From Hyalella azteca (taxonomy: Eukaryota > Arthropoda > Malacostraca > Amphipoda > Hyalellidae): a stretch of 64,000 nt of DNA. Location of the stretch: positions 116,634 through 180,633 of the forward strand of contig NW_025936040.1 of the NCBI RefSeq assembly GCF_000764305.2. Direction: 5' to 3'. Below, one piece after another: positions 47,191 to 60,444 of this stretch; position 1 is the stretch's first letter, and the number at the start of each line of letters is the position of its first letter. The notes under the pieces are model-generated. The model saw only the letters and a list, made by a program, of their open reading frames with translations. It was not told the origin of the DNA and made no database searches. The position numbers and the translations under genes were made by a program.

Positions 47191-50011
47191 CGTTTTTCAG
47201 ATTAGGTTTGTTCATTTGTCTTTGGCGCGCCGCCGTGATGCAAAGAGAAATAACGTTCAGGCGTGAGCTGCAACGAGTCTCTAGTGCGCCATCGTTACTG
47301 AACGAACATAAAGCTATAATGGAGCTCAATGGAACTTTGATGCACTAGAATAATCGTTCATTTGGAGAAATTTGAAAATTTAAACTCAAGTTGAATAATA
47401 AATATTGTCGTTGGTGCTATCAGAGTATTAAATTATTGTTTGCAGAGTTTCAGCAACCCATGTTGCTAAAACGCATGTGTCTAAAAGCATAAGTGTCAAT
47501 ACGATTCGTACTCAATCAATAGAAAGGCGGCAAATTAATTGCAGAGAAGACTCGAACATCATAGCCGGTAATTAAGTTTCTATCGAACAAAACAAGCTTT
47601 GAAGGCAATTGCGATCCTCGGTTTCATCTTTCGGAATCATTGCATTCACGAGCAAAAGGCTCCGTAATTAGAGCTTCTAAAATGAAGTGAAATTTAATCT
47701 TCAGTGAAATAACAAGAAAAATTTTTGAGGAAAAAAAGTAAGAAGTAGATATGATTTCGTAATAATATTCGTACATATGAATTGTACGAAGAAAATATTG
47801 TTACATATGAATTGTATGAATGAATGCGAAGGAAAATTGGAAGTCCAATCCTTTTTGAGTAATATGTGAATTTGAATGGGCATTTATTTAATTATAATAT
47901 AGAAGATTATCTACTATTAACGGGATTAAGTATTACAGGAATTATGGGATTTGGAATGATGGGATTATCAAATTGCAGAAATTTTCAATTCCAGGTAACG
48001 CCTTGCTAACCTGTTAAAATATTGTAAAAAATGTAACTTATTGGTCGTCTAGTGTATATATTATTATTTCAGTTAGTACGAGCCATGTTCAGTCGTCTTG
48101 TCATTGTCATTAACAATATGACATCGATACATTACTAATATTGTAATTGTGCAAAACAGTACAACGTAAAACCATACAACGGAGACAAACATAACATTTG
48201 AGTAAAATACAGTGCAGTTGAGTTCAATACAATACAATACAATGGAATTCAAGACTACAATCTCATGTCTGTCTTCGAATAGATATAACACACCAATCAC
48301 GTCTAAACTTATAGATTAAGCACAGCGGTAAATTTGGTTCCATTTTTCTTCTGTGCGAACATATCAGAAAACACGTGTTATGTAGGTGTATGGTTAACCT
48401 AATGCTGGTTAGGTGGCAGTACGTGTTAATTTATTGCAGTGCGTGTTTGGTTTGGATTCACGTGACCCACGTCTGGAATCACAATCGTTACAAGGCCAAT
48501 TTTAACGATTGAATCACGATTGACTAAAATTTCATTATTGGTGAGAGCCAATAATCATTCCGGTGCGAGTAGGCTACAAAATTTTCATATTAAAAATGAT
48601 ATTGTGAGATTTTGTTAGCTATCATTTTGGGGGTTGTAGGATTGCTTCTAAGTTAGATAATTTAGTCTCCAATGGACACAAAATGTTTGTGTCCAATACG
48701 TGTTCGTAGCTAGCAACCTAGCATACCGCCAGTAGCTCTTCTTTCGATTCATTAAGATTTCACGATGGCAAGAAGATGTACATACAACAGCAAAAATTAT
48801 ATCAAAGATGTGAAAAAAATTGTAAACTTTCGGGTTTCTGGAGAATATCAAAGCAAATGAAGGAAATAATTAGAATAAATCACTTTTCGTCACTGATAAC
48901 TGACAGATTATTAAATTGAGATATCATATCAAGGAAAAAATTGAGCTTCGGGTATATCCTGCATGGCAATCAAAATTCAACAGATATGATAGGACTAACC
49001 ATGCTGAATTCCAATGTTATCTAACAGCCTGACAGGTCGATCCTTGCATTAAAACGAAGTTTTCTCTTTAACGATGAGCTAACCGTCTTATTTTCATGCT
49101 GTGGTTTCAAAATCAGATCGAGCTATAGCAAAACGTTTCGTATATAGTGAAACTGATTGGGTAGTTTACAGCGAATACGCGTTTAGCTAACAATAGAGTG
49201 CATTTGGCGTTAGCCAATCAAAGAGCTGTTAACAAACTTACAAAATTTGACCGTCTCTAGCTTTCCTGCAAATAACCTATCCTGGGGTATAGTTATACAA
49301 CTTGAAGTATAAAAACCTACTATTTGGGCTTATGGCTGCATAAGAAGGATTGCAATATGTATAAATTCATCACAACAAAAAAATTATTCACTTAATTCAA
49401 CGCTGATTTGTAGTAAAATCGATATTTAGGTTCGTTATCGGTAATAAATTCTACAATTTAGGGATATTTGGCCGTTTTTCTGAGGTATTTTCGTTGTGCG
49501 TTTGGGGGAATAAGGTTCGAAGCTGCGGACTCCATTTCATCATTCATCGCCAACTCCTTCTGGATTGGGATCGTGATTAATCGCGCTTGAATTTTGAGGA
49601 TTCTCAAAAAATAGATATTTGTGAAAGTCTCGTGAAGCAAAATTGTGAAAAGGTTCGTCACCACCTTTTAAATTTTCAAATTTCTCTTCATGTCTAAGGA
49701 CTAAATTACCCCCTACTAATGCAAGTGTGAAACGTTTCGATCAAGCTACGATAACTGCTTAGCAGTTTGCAGGCATTCATTACTATTGTTTCTTTTGATT
49801 AAATTAATTTTCAAAGCCATATAATTGTTATTAAATTTTCAATGATTACCATTATATTGTACCTAGATTGCGCATGAACTTATCTAGATCAATACATCGC
49901 TCATTTTGTTAGAATTTCAAAAGCATAATTTTTTGAATTCTGTAGCCTACTAGCCTAGTACCGTAGTACGATTCTACTAACTGTTCATAGGCCACTTGAT
50001 TTTCCTTCATC

Positions 50012-51631
50012 ATGGAAGCTTCTTCAATGTTTGATACGTCTGCTTATTATAATGATGTAGGTTCACTAGGTTGTATTAATTTTGATGAACTACCAACAAA
50101 TATGATCATACCAGATTATCTCGGCGCTGATGATCCTTGTAACAACAAATCCAAAGACATCTTTGAGCCAGGCACTGGATCTGATGATCCTTATTTCAAT
50201 GCTGGAATTGTCAGCACCTCTGATTCAAGCCCTATTTTAGTATTTGATAACCTTGATAACCTTACTGATGCTGATAGTCCATTTGATGAAAACTTTATCA
50301 ATGATATGTACCAGTATCAAGAAGATAAGAAAACCTGTTCCTCAGCTGAGCTTATCAATGATGTATTTTTAAGTGTTAAACCTTTGATTAATTTGGCTTT
50401 GGGAAGTTCTGGTGAAAGTTCAAGCCCATTGCTCAGCCACCCTGATCAGTCCAGTGATGGAACTGACTTTGAAATGTTTAGTCTGAGTGTTGGTGACTCT
50501 AAATCAGAACTAAGTTTGCAAGAAGATTTACATAATGATCTTGAATACTCCTCTGATAATGAAGATTCTTTTCTCTCTTGTGAGATTTCCCAGTCAGGTT
50601 TTGTTTCAAATAGTGATAGTGTGTGTGTTCAGAATACTACAAATTCTGATAAAAAAGAAGCCTCAATTACACAAAATTTATCTGAACTAACAACAGCAAA
50701 TATGGTGGCTCCTCTCCATCTTCCTGTTTGCTGCAAAACAGCAAAATCACCTGAGCAACCAAAGTTTGTGGAGCTGCCTAAGTTGACCATGAATGGGGTT
50801 TATGTTAATCCCAGTTGTGGAAGAGGGAAAACAATGCATAGTTTTGGCGCATGTAATCCAGCCACATGTACACGAAAATCAACACTTAATCTTCCAAGAA
50901 TAGCTAATTGCGAAGAAATTGGTGCAACTGCAAACTTTAATAGCAATGAAAGCATAGTTACAAGTATTAGTGACAATCATGTTCATAGCCTCATTCTATC
51001 ATCTTCTCAAGTTGAAGTTAGTAAAGAAGATAATATTTTATTAGAAGAATCTCAATCAGAGCTTCATCAAGACAGCCCAACTGAAATTTTAAATACTACC
51101 ACAAATTTCAAATCACTTATCAGTTCAGATGATAAGTATTCTACTAAGAAAGTTCCTAAACTAATCACTTCCAAGCCCAGAAGAATCATCACTGTTAAGA
51201 AGAGTGAGGTTTTTGATATTCCCAAACCCAAGTCTTCTAAGAGAAAACTAGAAGAACTACCATTTTGGTCTATGAAGTCTAGGAACTCAAGTGGTTCCCT
51301 GAGCCGAAAAGCCTCAAAATGCAAAGCCTACCAGCTGGATCCACTCCCTGACCCCAAGTTGGAGAGATGTCGCCGCAATGCCATCAATGCCAAGAAGAAT
51401 CGAGATGCCAAGAAGGAACTGATTCACTCACTGCAACAAAATTTAATTTCAAGTGAAAGTGAGAATAAATCTTTGAGGCAAAGGCTGGAAATTCTTGAAT
51501 CTAAAGTTGAATTGTTGTTGGTTGATCGTGAGCACCTTGTGAATACCAATAATGTGAATACAAAGCTTCTGCAGAAGTTGAAACAAGAAAATGACTGTCT
51601 GCATCAGAGACTGCAAATGCACTGTGACTGA
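50012..51631 (+). CDS. CREBZF: CREBZF-like bZIP transcription factor, intronless CDS (539 aa)
   Basis: A nuclear DNA-binding regulator is predicted. The basic region has the N-x7-R signature at Asn456-Arg464 (NAINAKKNR). It is followed by a zipper with heptad positions Leu474, Ser481, Leu488, Leu495, Leu502 and Leu509, then a second short coiled coil near 519-534 at the C terminus. The Asn just before the signature Arg, in place of Ser or Cys, is a hallmark of CREBZF/Zhangfei proteins and argues against CREB, ATF6 or CREB3. The N-terminal 450 residues are low-complexity, Ser/Asp/Glu-rich and acidic, as in activation domains. Basic patches (KPRRIITVKK, KSSKRK) near 390-420 could be nuclear signals. 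No HCF-binding DHxY motif was seen. The start has A at -3 and G at +4, with an in-frame TGA at 49997. The whole CDS lies in one exon. The ORF is certain; the family name is moderately sure. Confidence 0.9.
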   Translation: MEASSMFDTSAYYNDVGSLGCINFDELPTNMIIPDYLGADDPCNNKSKDIFEPGTGSDDPYFNAGIVSTSDSSPILVFDNLDNLTDADSPFDENFINDMYQYQEDKKTCSSAELINDVFLSVKPLINLALGSSGESSSPLLSHPDQSSDGTDFEMFSLSVGDSKSELSLQEDLHNDLEYSSDNEDSFLSCEISQSGFVSNSDSVCVQNTTNSDKKEASITQNLSELTTANMVAPLHLPVCCKTAKSPEQPKFVELPKLTMNGVYVNPSCGRGKTMHSFGACNPATCTRKSTLNLPRIANCEEIGATANFNSNESIVTSISDNHVHSLILSSSQVEVSKEDNILLEESQSELHQDSPTEILNTTTNFKSLISSDDKYSTKKVPKLITSKPRRIITVKKSEVFDIPKPKSSKRKLEELPFWSMKSRNSSGSLSRKASKCKAYQLDPLPDPKLERCRRNAINAKKNRDAKKELIHSLQQNLISSESENKSLRQRLEILESKVELLLVDREHLVNTNNVNTKLLQKLKQENDCLHQRLQMHCD

Positions 51632-51636
51632 TCAGG

Positions 51637-53159
51637 GTAGGTATACTCATTGAATATGTAATAATCATAAGTAATTTTAATATTTGAATGACTTTCTATT
51701 ATGTATTTCTCATAAAATTTGCACTGTATTAGAAACTTTTGTACACATTAATAAATTTTGCGTAAATTCATGCTTTCGTGCATATGCAGCTTGAATGTAT
51801 TGTTTCAGAATTCATTAATGTTCTGGCAATTATATTTTATTCATTGCAATAAATCAAAGGACTCGTGCAAAATTGCATAACCAGTTTGTCTATTTCATTA
51901 ATTTTTTGTGTAAACAAATGCAATGCATGTAAGGCTTAGTGGAATATATGAAAATTATAAATAATTCCAACTTCTTGATGATGTATGCATTAGTCATGTT
52001 CTTGGATTGTAAAATGTGCTGGTTGCACATTCGGAGTGTATTGCAGCCATTTAATTCTATTCTGCACAGGCTGTTTGTTGAAGACCATGACTTAGTTAGA
52101 ATTGTGTCAATGAGGAGTGATGCTAGTGGTGCTTAGGTAGGATTTTTTATTGTAAATGCTAGCAAATGTTGCCCATGTCAGTCTTGTAACCTATGTTTAC
52201 TAATTAACATGTGATTTGTATGTTGGGGAATCATTTCTGTACCATTCTAAAGTGTGTTCTGCAAATTTAATGGACCTTTCTTCTCCGTACTGTACAATTT
52301 TTTTCATCTAGGCAGGTGTGGTGGTGGAGCTCCAATGGCTGTGGTGGAGGGAAGCATTGGTAGCAGTCAGGTGAGGCTACAAGAAAATCTGATCTTCTGG
52401 TGAATTTACTCCTCACTGCCATGTGACTAGTAATATTATCAGTTGATTTAGACATCTATGACTTGTGAGAAACATTTAACATTCTTTCCTAGTATTGAAA
52501 TTGATAGTTTTACATAAATCTAATTACTTTCTTTTCTTGTCATTCTGATACATTTTCAGCTTTCTTTAATTTTTTTAAACAATTACATGAATACACTTTT
52601 TCTTGTTTTCCGGTATTCAATATTGTAACCAAATGAAGTTATTCTTATTCTATTTGTCCATAAAAAATTTCATTTGTGACTATTTTACAAATGTTGCAAA
52701 AAAATATACCTAGTTGGTTCATGCCAACAACAAATAGGTATAATTGCAACCAAATTTTCAGTCTAGCTCTGCTGGCTTCAATGAGTAATAATACCATGAA
52801 GCTATTTGACCCATTTTAACTGAGCACTGCTCAATTAGTGGGCAATGTTTCTGAGAAGTCATAGATGTTAAAGAGGTTATGTGTCATGCTGGTCTTGCTT
52901 CAGTCTTCCCTCCTCCACTTGCTCTATTACCTGGTGAGTTCAGCCATTAATGAAGTTCCCCTTTGCATTTCAATATTTTGTGTCATATTGTATTCTGATG
53001 TGTAATTGTTGTTGATTAATGCTGAGTGTATTATTATGTAAACTGGCATATTGTTCATAATTGTTGATGTTCTTGCTACGGATTTCACGGCTTGAACACA
53101 TTTTCCAGGTACTTGGCTGCTGAGCTGCCTTCAACAGTGGTCATCCACTCTTTGTGTAG
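51637..53159 (+). other. possible spliced 3'-UTR of the bZIP gene
   Basis: Five bases after the bZIP stop lies a donor-like AGG|GTAGGT (51637). Downstream are short segments flanked by good splice signals: 52316-52370 (TTTTTTTCATCTAGGCAG ... CAG|GTGAGG), about 52907-52934 (TTGCTTCAG ... CTG|GTGAGT) and 53110-53159 (ATTTTCCAG ... TAG|GTATCT). None carries a convincing reading frame. They could be alternative 3'-UTR exons. The unspliced form could instead end at AATAAA sites at 51750 or 51848. Confidence 0.3.
51848..51853 (+). terminator. candidate polyadenylation signal of the bZIP gene
   Basis: AATAAA lies about 215 bp after the bZIP stop codon. A second AATAAA is at 51750-51755. Either could end an unspliced short 3' UTR. 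Confidence 0.45.
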
Positions 53160-56100
53160 GTATCTTACATCTGCCAGTAGCAACATAGTTAGCATGTGTC
53201 GAGAAGATTCTATTATTAATTAGACCATAACACATTCTTCAAATTTGTGCTGGAAAAAAATATCTCGTAATTCCAAGTTTTGTTTTGCAGCTTGAGATTG
53301 TTCCCTCCAAATTGTAGCCAACCTAAAAATAACTAAATTTACAAGAACTTTTACAAGAATTAATGAAGCCTCTCATCTATTCCTAAATAACCCAAATCAA
53401 AGCTTACTTTTCTGAGTTAGACTAATCTTGTTTGAAAGGCTCAATTCACACTTGTAACCCTCAAATAAATTTGTAATGACTTAGTTCAAATTACGCCTAA
53501 ATTGGTGACCAACTACTTAAAAATTCATATTTCCACTTTCATAGAAGTTCTTGTTTTCTGTAATATGCCTTGTTTTTCCTCAAAAGAAATTTTTGATATA
53601 TTTGGCTTTGAATTTAGTGTCATTCGTTTGTTATGGCATTTAGCTGGAAATTTTCAATTCTGTCCATGCTGGAATTAAACACAAGGTTACTCGTGTCAAC
53701 GTATCTCAACCCTCATCTCTGCAAATCAATGAATGCAGTCCTTGACAATCTTGTGAAGCTTTTTGGTGAACTGCAGCTATGGATAGATAATTACAACGGT
53801 TATTCTCCTTCAAAGTTTGGTGGGCGCCTTTTAGGCTCTCTCCAACGCGCCAATCTTCATTGTTGAAGTAAAGATCTCCACAGTTGTACTTTACAGAACA
53901 ATTTTGTGAAAAAAAATACCTGTACAAATTTCCAATTTTTGCTTTTTTTCGTGTCAGAAAGATTAATTTATCACCATGTTTAAAGAACATGAGATCAATA
54001 TTTTGTTCATCAACTGAAAAGAGATTAATCAAAATTCTGTTGCACGAAACTCGTACGATTCTTGTTTTAAGTCGAGGACACAACAAGAATGCTAGGCATC
54101 TTTTTCTTTCACTGCAGTTCGCCAAAAACAGGAACATTATGGGTTGAGGTACGCGGTATAGAGTACCGGCGGCATCATCGTTTAGCATGCCTGGTCTTGC
54201 GAGCAGTGACTGCTAACGTTGTCTTACATTACAGTGCTCCACTGCCTCGCTATCTTGGCAGTGCAGAAACAGTGTCTTCACCATACAAGCTCTGCACGGT
54301 TTTGTTCCAGAGGCCCCACTCCGAAGCTGTTCATGTCTTGCATCTTGTTAGTATTGTAAACGCTCTCTAGTTTAAGTAAATATTAATATCACGGACCTAA
54401 TTTTAAGATTTTGTAAACTTTTTTTTTTTTCTTGTCTTTTAAGATTTTTGAAAAGCACCACTGGCTAGCTCCAATAGGTAGGATGTACCCTGTAGGTCAC
54501 AAGTTTTGACGCTTACTGGGTTCATTACTCCATACAAACATTTTTATCGATTTGTGAATTAGAAAGAATTTCATGTTGATTACGCATAAGGCATTATTTG
54601 ATTGTATATAAATTTTCTTATTTCGGGTGATCGAACCATCTTTCAGTTTTTCAGCTGATATTTTATCGAAGGCTATTGCTTGTAATCATTGTATATAATA
54701 TAAAAAGCGTTCTTTAGTTGATAAATATATCCTTGTCGCATTTTTCATTTCATTTTTGTGTAAACAGCCTTGTTGCAGATCTTACTATTTGGGTAATGTC
54801 CTATTAATTTACGCGTGTGCGATGTTTTGGTTCTCAATTTCAGAGTAAACTCTTCACTTCCATGCGTATCACCGTGACTGAACGAGTTTCCATTGCGATA
54901 AAATGAGCCTGTCTCGGCACTTGGATGTTTTTTCAGTTGAAAATTTGTATACCAAACATATTCTATCCAAGTAATGCAAGCTGTACCAAGAGCGAAGACG
55001 TTTCAGGAAAATTGTACGCTTCTAGTGGCGTTGGTGATGGAATACGCTCTTTAAGCTATCTTAACGGATTCAGACAATTTTTTAACGCTACTTCACGACA
55101 AGCGCATCCACTTTTAAAATGTTTAGAAATAACAGATTGATCGCAATAAGCGATTAGCAGTAACCTTGCGTTGAGATAATAAGATTTGACGTCTTTTTGG
55201 TTCACTATCTCGCTGACAAGTTAGGATGATTAAAGTTCCTTGTGCGATCGCTTATTTGTTCCAAGCTAAAGATTCATTTCAGTCTTAACTGAATACTGAA
55301 CTAAATAGAAAAATCTATCAGTTACATAGAAATTGCATAGAGAAAGTCTTATGCTAGTCCTTTCGTGAATAAATGTAGGTCAAACTCGGCAACCTCTGTT
55401 CGTAAAATATGTGGCCTTAGAGAATCCCAGATAATATATAATCAAATGGCAGTCTTTGGCTGCCTCCTTGAAAACCAACATTTTCATTTAATCGTTGGGA
55501 ATTGTTAGACAATTTCCGTCATATTCGTGACATCTAAAATGCCTTGTTATTTATGTATTCTCCTAAATTCTTTTGGCAGGAAACGATTACGAAGGAATTT
55601 ACGAATCTATAACTAATTGGAAATTTTGGTAACACAAATTTGTGAGCACTATTCAAGTAACTTCTCTAGCTTATTTTCCAATTATGAAATTTTGAATTTT
55701 TTTTCTCTCAACAATTCTTAACTTCGTCAAGAAACGAAATATGAAGGAAGAAATTTGTCGTGCGCAAATTTCAATTGACACGAGGCAACCACACGTAATG
55801 AATGGTGGCAAATGCTGATTGATTGAGACAGTTTGGATATTTTAAGTTGCGATGAAAATTTTAGTGCTGACCCTGGAAGTTTGGATTCGTTCCGAAGGAA
55901 CCTCGAAACCAAAAAGTCTGGACCATTGATGCAAAGAGAATTGTTTGTTTCGAAGTCGCTAGTCTGACTTGGCAACTACTTCAATTTTACTGGAAAAGAC
56001 TATCTCACTACACCTATTGTACTGAAATAGCGGAGCAGAAGCAATGTTTAAAAATTTACGTGGCGCTATTTTCCAACTTATGGCATCCGTCTGGAGCCGC

Positions 56101-57466
56101 ACTGCCAGCTTTAAAATTTTGTCGGTCAGCTGGCAGAGGACAATTGCATTAAGTTTTGATGCAAAAATATGATGGCCGACTTGAACCTATAACTATTAGT
56201 TTGGTTTAGGCTCTTTTTATTAAGTAAATGCAATATGAATTTGTTTATTGTGAGACGTGTTTGACAAGGAATTCTTCGACAAAATAATCGTTAGTTTAGA
56301 GACCCGTGAGAAGAACTAAGGAATGTCACAACTCGACTTTTTTAACCAAGAGTTCTTGCTTGTTTTCGCCAATCTCTTACCTATTGTTACTGTAAATTTC
56401 CTTCGGGGAAATACTAGCTTAGCGTATCAAGAACTGTGCCAGCGAGAAGTGTTCGAATGTCCCCTGCAGCCGTGCAATTGATGGGGAGCTCTCTGGTGTA
56501 CAGACCTGCACCATTAGGCAGATTAAAGCAATCCCGTGATCAGCATTTGAGAGCAGCACAGGCGAAGACAACTGAGCTTTGTTGCTTCCACATTTACGGC
56601 TCATTATTCACGAACCAAAACGCAAGATCATAGTTGCTGAACCAGAATTGAAAGCCGAGTGATTTGCGATTTTGTGGGGCTTTGTTTTCGAACATTTCAT
56701 GTTTTTAGCACTTTTTAACCTAAAAATGTTCTTAGCGGTAGAATAACTGAAAAATTATCCCAGCGAAATTTTTCTAAAGAAATTAATTGTTTAGAAAAGC
56801 GTCAGATTTTGAAAACGTGTTTTTTTCATTTTGTTGCACATGAAATTATAAAGTGTTTTGCTGCAATGATAAACAATTTGTAGAAATTTTAAATTACTCG
56901 AATGTCCACGCGTCATTCCTCCACTCAACTGTTAAATGTTAGAATAGAGATGAACAGCATTTGATTCATTCTCACTGATGGTTTTTGCTATCGCCAAATA
57001 CTTTACATACTAAAATCATATACATATTTGACGGACACGGTTATGATGCAAATAACGCGATGTAAAAATGAACGTCTGTTGAAGTTAGCAAACCTCATGC
57101 TAGGTAACTAAAAAAAATTGAATGTGGATTTGACGGAGTTTCTTGCTGAATTGCATCGAAGCCATGGAAAATTGAGATGAATCTGTGTTACTGTAATACA
57201 CGACATTCAACGCGCGAAACGGAAATGCACAGTTTCATATTTTTGAACCATCCTGTGAACAAAGACACCAAGATTTGGGAATTTGGTTTTAGCCCAAACA
57301 AGCAGTGATATTGAGGACAACTACGAAAATGGTAAGAAAATAGAAGTAAGAAGGCTAGCACTTACGTTAAATTTAATTCTCACGTACTGCGGGTGCACCC
57401 AAATACGCTCAGATGGAGACGAGCAGCCTCGGGCTCCAGCGGCTGCACTAGTGCCGAGTCTCCACA

Positions 57467-57483
57467 CCCCCCCCCCCCCCCCC
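57467..57483. repeat. 17-C homopolymer run
   Basis: The run is uninterrupted and sits inside a short GC-rich patch (57415-57530). Its length is prone to sequencing error. Confidence 0.9.
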
Positions 57484-58016
57484 ACAGCATCACTTGACCA
57501 TCGACGTCCTCGTTCCTCAGAAGCGATCAATCAATGTCCTCAGCTACGCTTCTTCTGATCGAACGGGGCTATTTCCAACATATTCATTTCATATTCTAAC
57601 ATATTCTTCCGTCACAAGGTGCAGCGCAAGTTGCAACTGCAGGCCATCATAGCTGACGAACAAACTTCATGTAACAATTCATCTAATTTGAAACTTGATT
57701 CTTTGTTTAGTCAACTTTGAATAATATTAAAATAATTTTTGCGTTACCGTGATAATAAAATTTGTTCTCATGGGCGTTTCGTGAATGGGTGTAATAAGAA
57801 ATTTCTATCTGAGCATTTTGATGGGCGTTTCAGGGGTGGCTGTTAAGAGGAGCTTTTAAATTCGATTACAGTATAACGGTCTACTAAACATATAAATCAC
57901 ACATGCGAATGAAATAATTATAATCAGATATGAAAGAATTTAATAATAAAAAGCTTCAGCATACCTACTATATATGATATAGCGTTTTTGGAAAAAGTAA
58001 TTTTAGTATGTAACAA

Positions 58017-58176
58017 TTGGGAGAAAAATAATGAGAGGAAATCGTATTTTCGAGCAGAAAACCCATTGAATCGCATTGAACTCTCACAAAACACATTTGG
58101 GAGAAAAATAATAAGAGGAAATCGCATTTTCGAGCAGAAAACCCGTTGAATCGCATTGAACTCTCACAAAACACAT
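58017..58176. repeat. 80-bp tandem duplication
   Basis: TTGGGAGAAAAATAAT(G/A)AGA begins at about 58017 and 58097; the two copies differ at only a few positions. Confidence 0.9.
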
Positions 58177-58629
58177 TGAATGCAAACTCTCACAAAGTTC
58201 CAAGGCGCAATTCTTGCAACATTGCCCTTCTATCACTTTTTGTATGATGAGTATCTTAATATAGGTTAGTGCTACAGAGAAACCTTCAACATCCTAAAAG
58301 ATGTTTAAATTGAGCGCGATGGCTAATAGTTAAACTGAACTCCATTCCGACCTCCGAAATGTCACAGTCAGCTCAATCCCTAGCAGCTGAAAACGGACTA
58401 GTAAGAGATGATAAAAAAAGTTCATTTACAAACTTATTTCAAACACTTCGAATGAAATCTCAGCAAACCATCTCTATTGATTGGGATAAGAGCATATTCC
58501 ATATCATAAATAAGCAAGATTTGTCAAAAATCGCTGGTATTTCTACAGATTACACAATAACGAAGAGTCAAGTCAAAGTAGACTTAATATACAAAACAAT
58601 ATATGTACAAATTTTAGCAATATTACCAA

Positions 58630-58860
58630 CTAAACTTTCAAAGTTTTGGCAGTATCCTCCATATCAAATTCAGAAAGAGGCTTGTTGTCTTCTTCAAGCT
58701 GCATCTTCTCCCGTGCTGGGAGTGTCACAAAGTAATGATGGTATACGAGCCCTCCAATGTAGGCCGAGCCTGCCAGTGTCACTCCTGCACACGCCACCAC
58801 GACAGTCTTGTGCAGCATGTTTGAGAACGCGCTCACTGCAACATGTGTTCTCTTCCTCAT
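58630..58860 (-). CDS. COX14: COX14-like small mitochondrial membrane protein (76 aa)
   Basis: If COX14, it would act in early assembly of cytochrome c oxidase at the inner mitochondrial membrane. The protein has a short basic N terminus, one hydrophobic segment at about residues 19-44, and a charged C-terminal tail rich in Glu, Asp and Lys. The order 'HKT', a 19-residue membrane stretch, then 'VYHHYF' and a basic/acidic tail matches the 'YKT'...'VYHYF' layout I know for animal COX14, with the same spacing. The tail is longer than usual for the family. An in-frame TAG lies 12 bases before the ATG, so the start is fixed within this exon. An acceptor (GGTTCTAGTTCAG, ending at 58878) sits 17 bp upstream of the ATG, so a 5'-UTR intron is likely, with the first exon unseen at higher coordinates. 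Codons are GC-richer than the flanks. The plus-strand frame at 58359-58886 overlaps it and looks random. Confidence 0.65.
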   Translation of the reverse strand: MRKRTHVAVSAFSNMLHKTVVVACAGVTLAGSAYIGGLVYHHYFVTLPAREKMQLEEDNKPLSEFDMEDTAKTLKV

Positions 58861-60444
58861 ATTTTCAAGCTATGAGTCTGAACTAGAACCAAAAATATTT
58901 ATGATTAGAAATCTTTACCAGGTCAATCAAAAATCTGTAAAAAAGAAAGAAAAATGTCACATAAAACCAATTTATTAATTTTTTTTATCAATGATATTAA
59001 TGATATTATTATTGGATCTAATTTTTATTTATTAATTCATTAATAAAAACAAAAAACTGTGAGTTCAGCCTTTCTCATGATAGATTAATCCATACATCTA
59101 GGTACCAGTGTTATTAATAAAATAGTATTAAAATTATTACTATGTAATATTTAGCTATTGAGTAACTGCAAGCCTATCACATCTTTTCCAGAACATAGAA
59201 AGAGATAATAAATATCATTACTCATGGTAATTTGCTTTGAATTCCCAGTAAATGAATTGATAAAGTTTGAAGAAACTTGATATTTTGAATATTGTAGAAT
59301 GTCTCTAGAAAGTAGAAATTATCATGTTCATGAAGCTATTTTTTCTTTTTGAACCAAAATGTGAAAAATTGTAATATTTCTTTAAGTGTGAACAAAGATT
59401 CACCTAGCAAAAAGTAGAATTTTTTTAGCAATTTATGCTATTAAAACAAAAAAAGGCGAAATCTTTAAGAATTTAAACGTTTAAATTAGACAGTGGTTGA
59501 GAAATATACATCCAAATGGTAAAATCTTCAACTTTATTTGTAGCCCAAATAAAGACCCAATAAATAAAGTTAGGCTCAAAACAAATTAAACTCAAGTACA
59601 TTTTCAGAATATCAAGATTTAGAAATATTTGAGAAAGAACAAATTTCTAATAAAATCACATGAATAAATCAGTGATTGTTGAAAACACATCAAATACCAT
59701 ACATCAAATTTTATGCATTAAAATTACAAATACCACATGTCATGCTAACTCATCTAGGTGCTGTTTCTATAAATTGTGAAACATTTCTAAATAATGTTGT
59801 TGATAATCATAACTGATCAATAATTTTTACATCATTTTATGAAAATTATCAATATCATTTATCAATCAAATCATGAATTTTAAACACTTTTAAGCAAGTT
59901 TTTGTATTAAAATTCTGAGAGTTTCACTGCTAGTAAATTTTAATAGCATCTAAATTCTAATAACATCTAATTTTTATTAATAGTAGGTACATGCATAAGT
60001 TCTCAACATCCTGTCTCAAAGATTTATCAAAATGCAGTAATTCTTGCTTGTATACAACAAACATTTTTAATAGAAATGAGACATTCAAAAACTCACAATG
60101 AAAGACAAAATCATTCAGGATGTGCAGTCAGTAAGACAATATTGTCAATATTTTGCAAAAACATGAAGAAATTCATATCTGGATGCGCATAAAGAGGTGC
60201 TTAACACATTGACTCTGATTACCTTATCTTGTACTTTTATTTCATTTTTTTTAATATTATTGAGGATACATAATTGAGGATTTAACACATAATAAATAAT
60301 ACATAAATTGAGAATTTATAGTGGTTTTCATTGACCCTAAGTATTCTACTACCGGAGTAATATGTATAATGTGTTAATAAATCTGAACTAGTACAGAAAA
60401 CTCTATTTTGAAAAAAGTGTTGAAATAATTGAAATGGGGGCATA

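Larger units (their letters stand above)
44256..50011. other. non-coding interval upstream of the bZIP gene
   Basis: It contains the 140-bp duplication at 45653 and the 40-bp array at 46755. A foldback near 45189-45222 (AATTAATCCCCT ... AGGGGAGATTAATT) is also present. Otherwise it is AT-rich with short random frames. The region just before the bZIP start has several TAG acceptor-like sites (near 49943-49990), so the bZIP 5' UTR may be spliced. Confidence 0.5.
53160..58629. other. interval between the bZIP and COX14-like genes
   Basis: A 160-codon minus-strand frame at 53706-54188 shows no recognisable motif and overlaps two plus-strand frames of similar quality. I do not call it a gene. The poly-C run and the 80-bp duplication are the only clear structures. 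Confidence 0.5.

Noticed and set aside
53706..54188. 160-codon minus-strand frame
   Set aside because: No motif, no upstream signals, and overlapping plus-strand frames of similar length; chance cannot be excluded.
58359..58886. 175-codon plus-strand frame
   Set aside because: Random composition with no domain; its second half is antisense to the better supported COX14-like exon.
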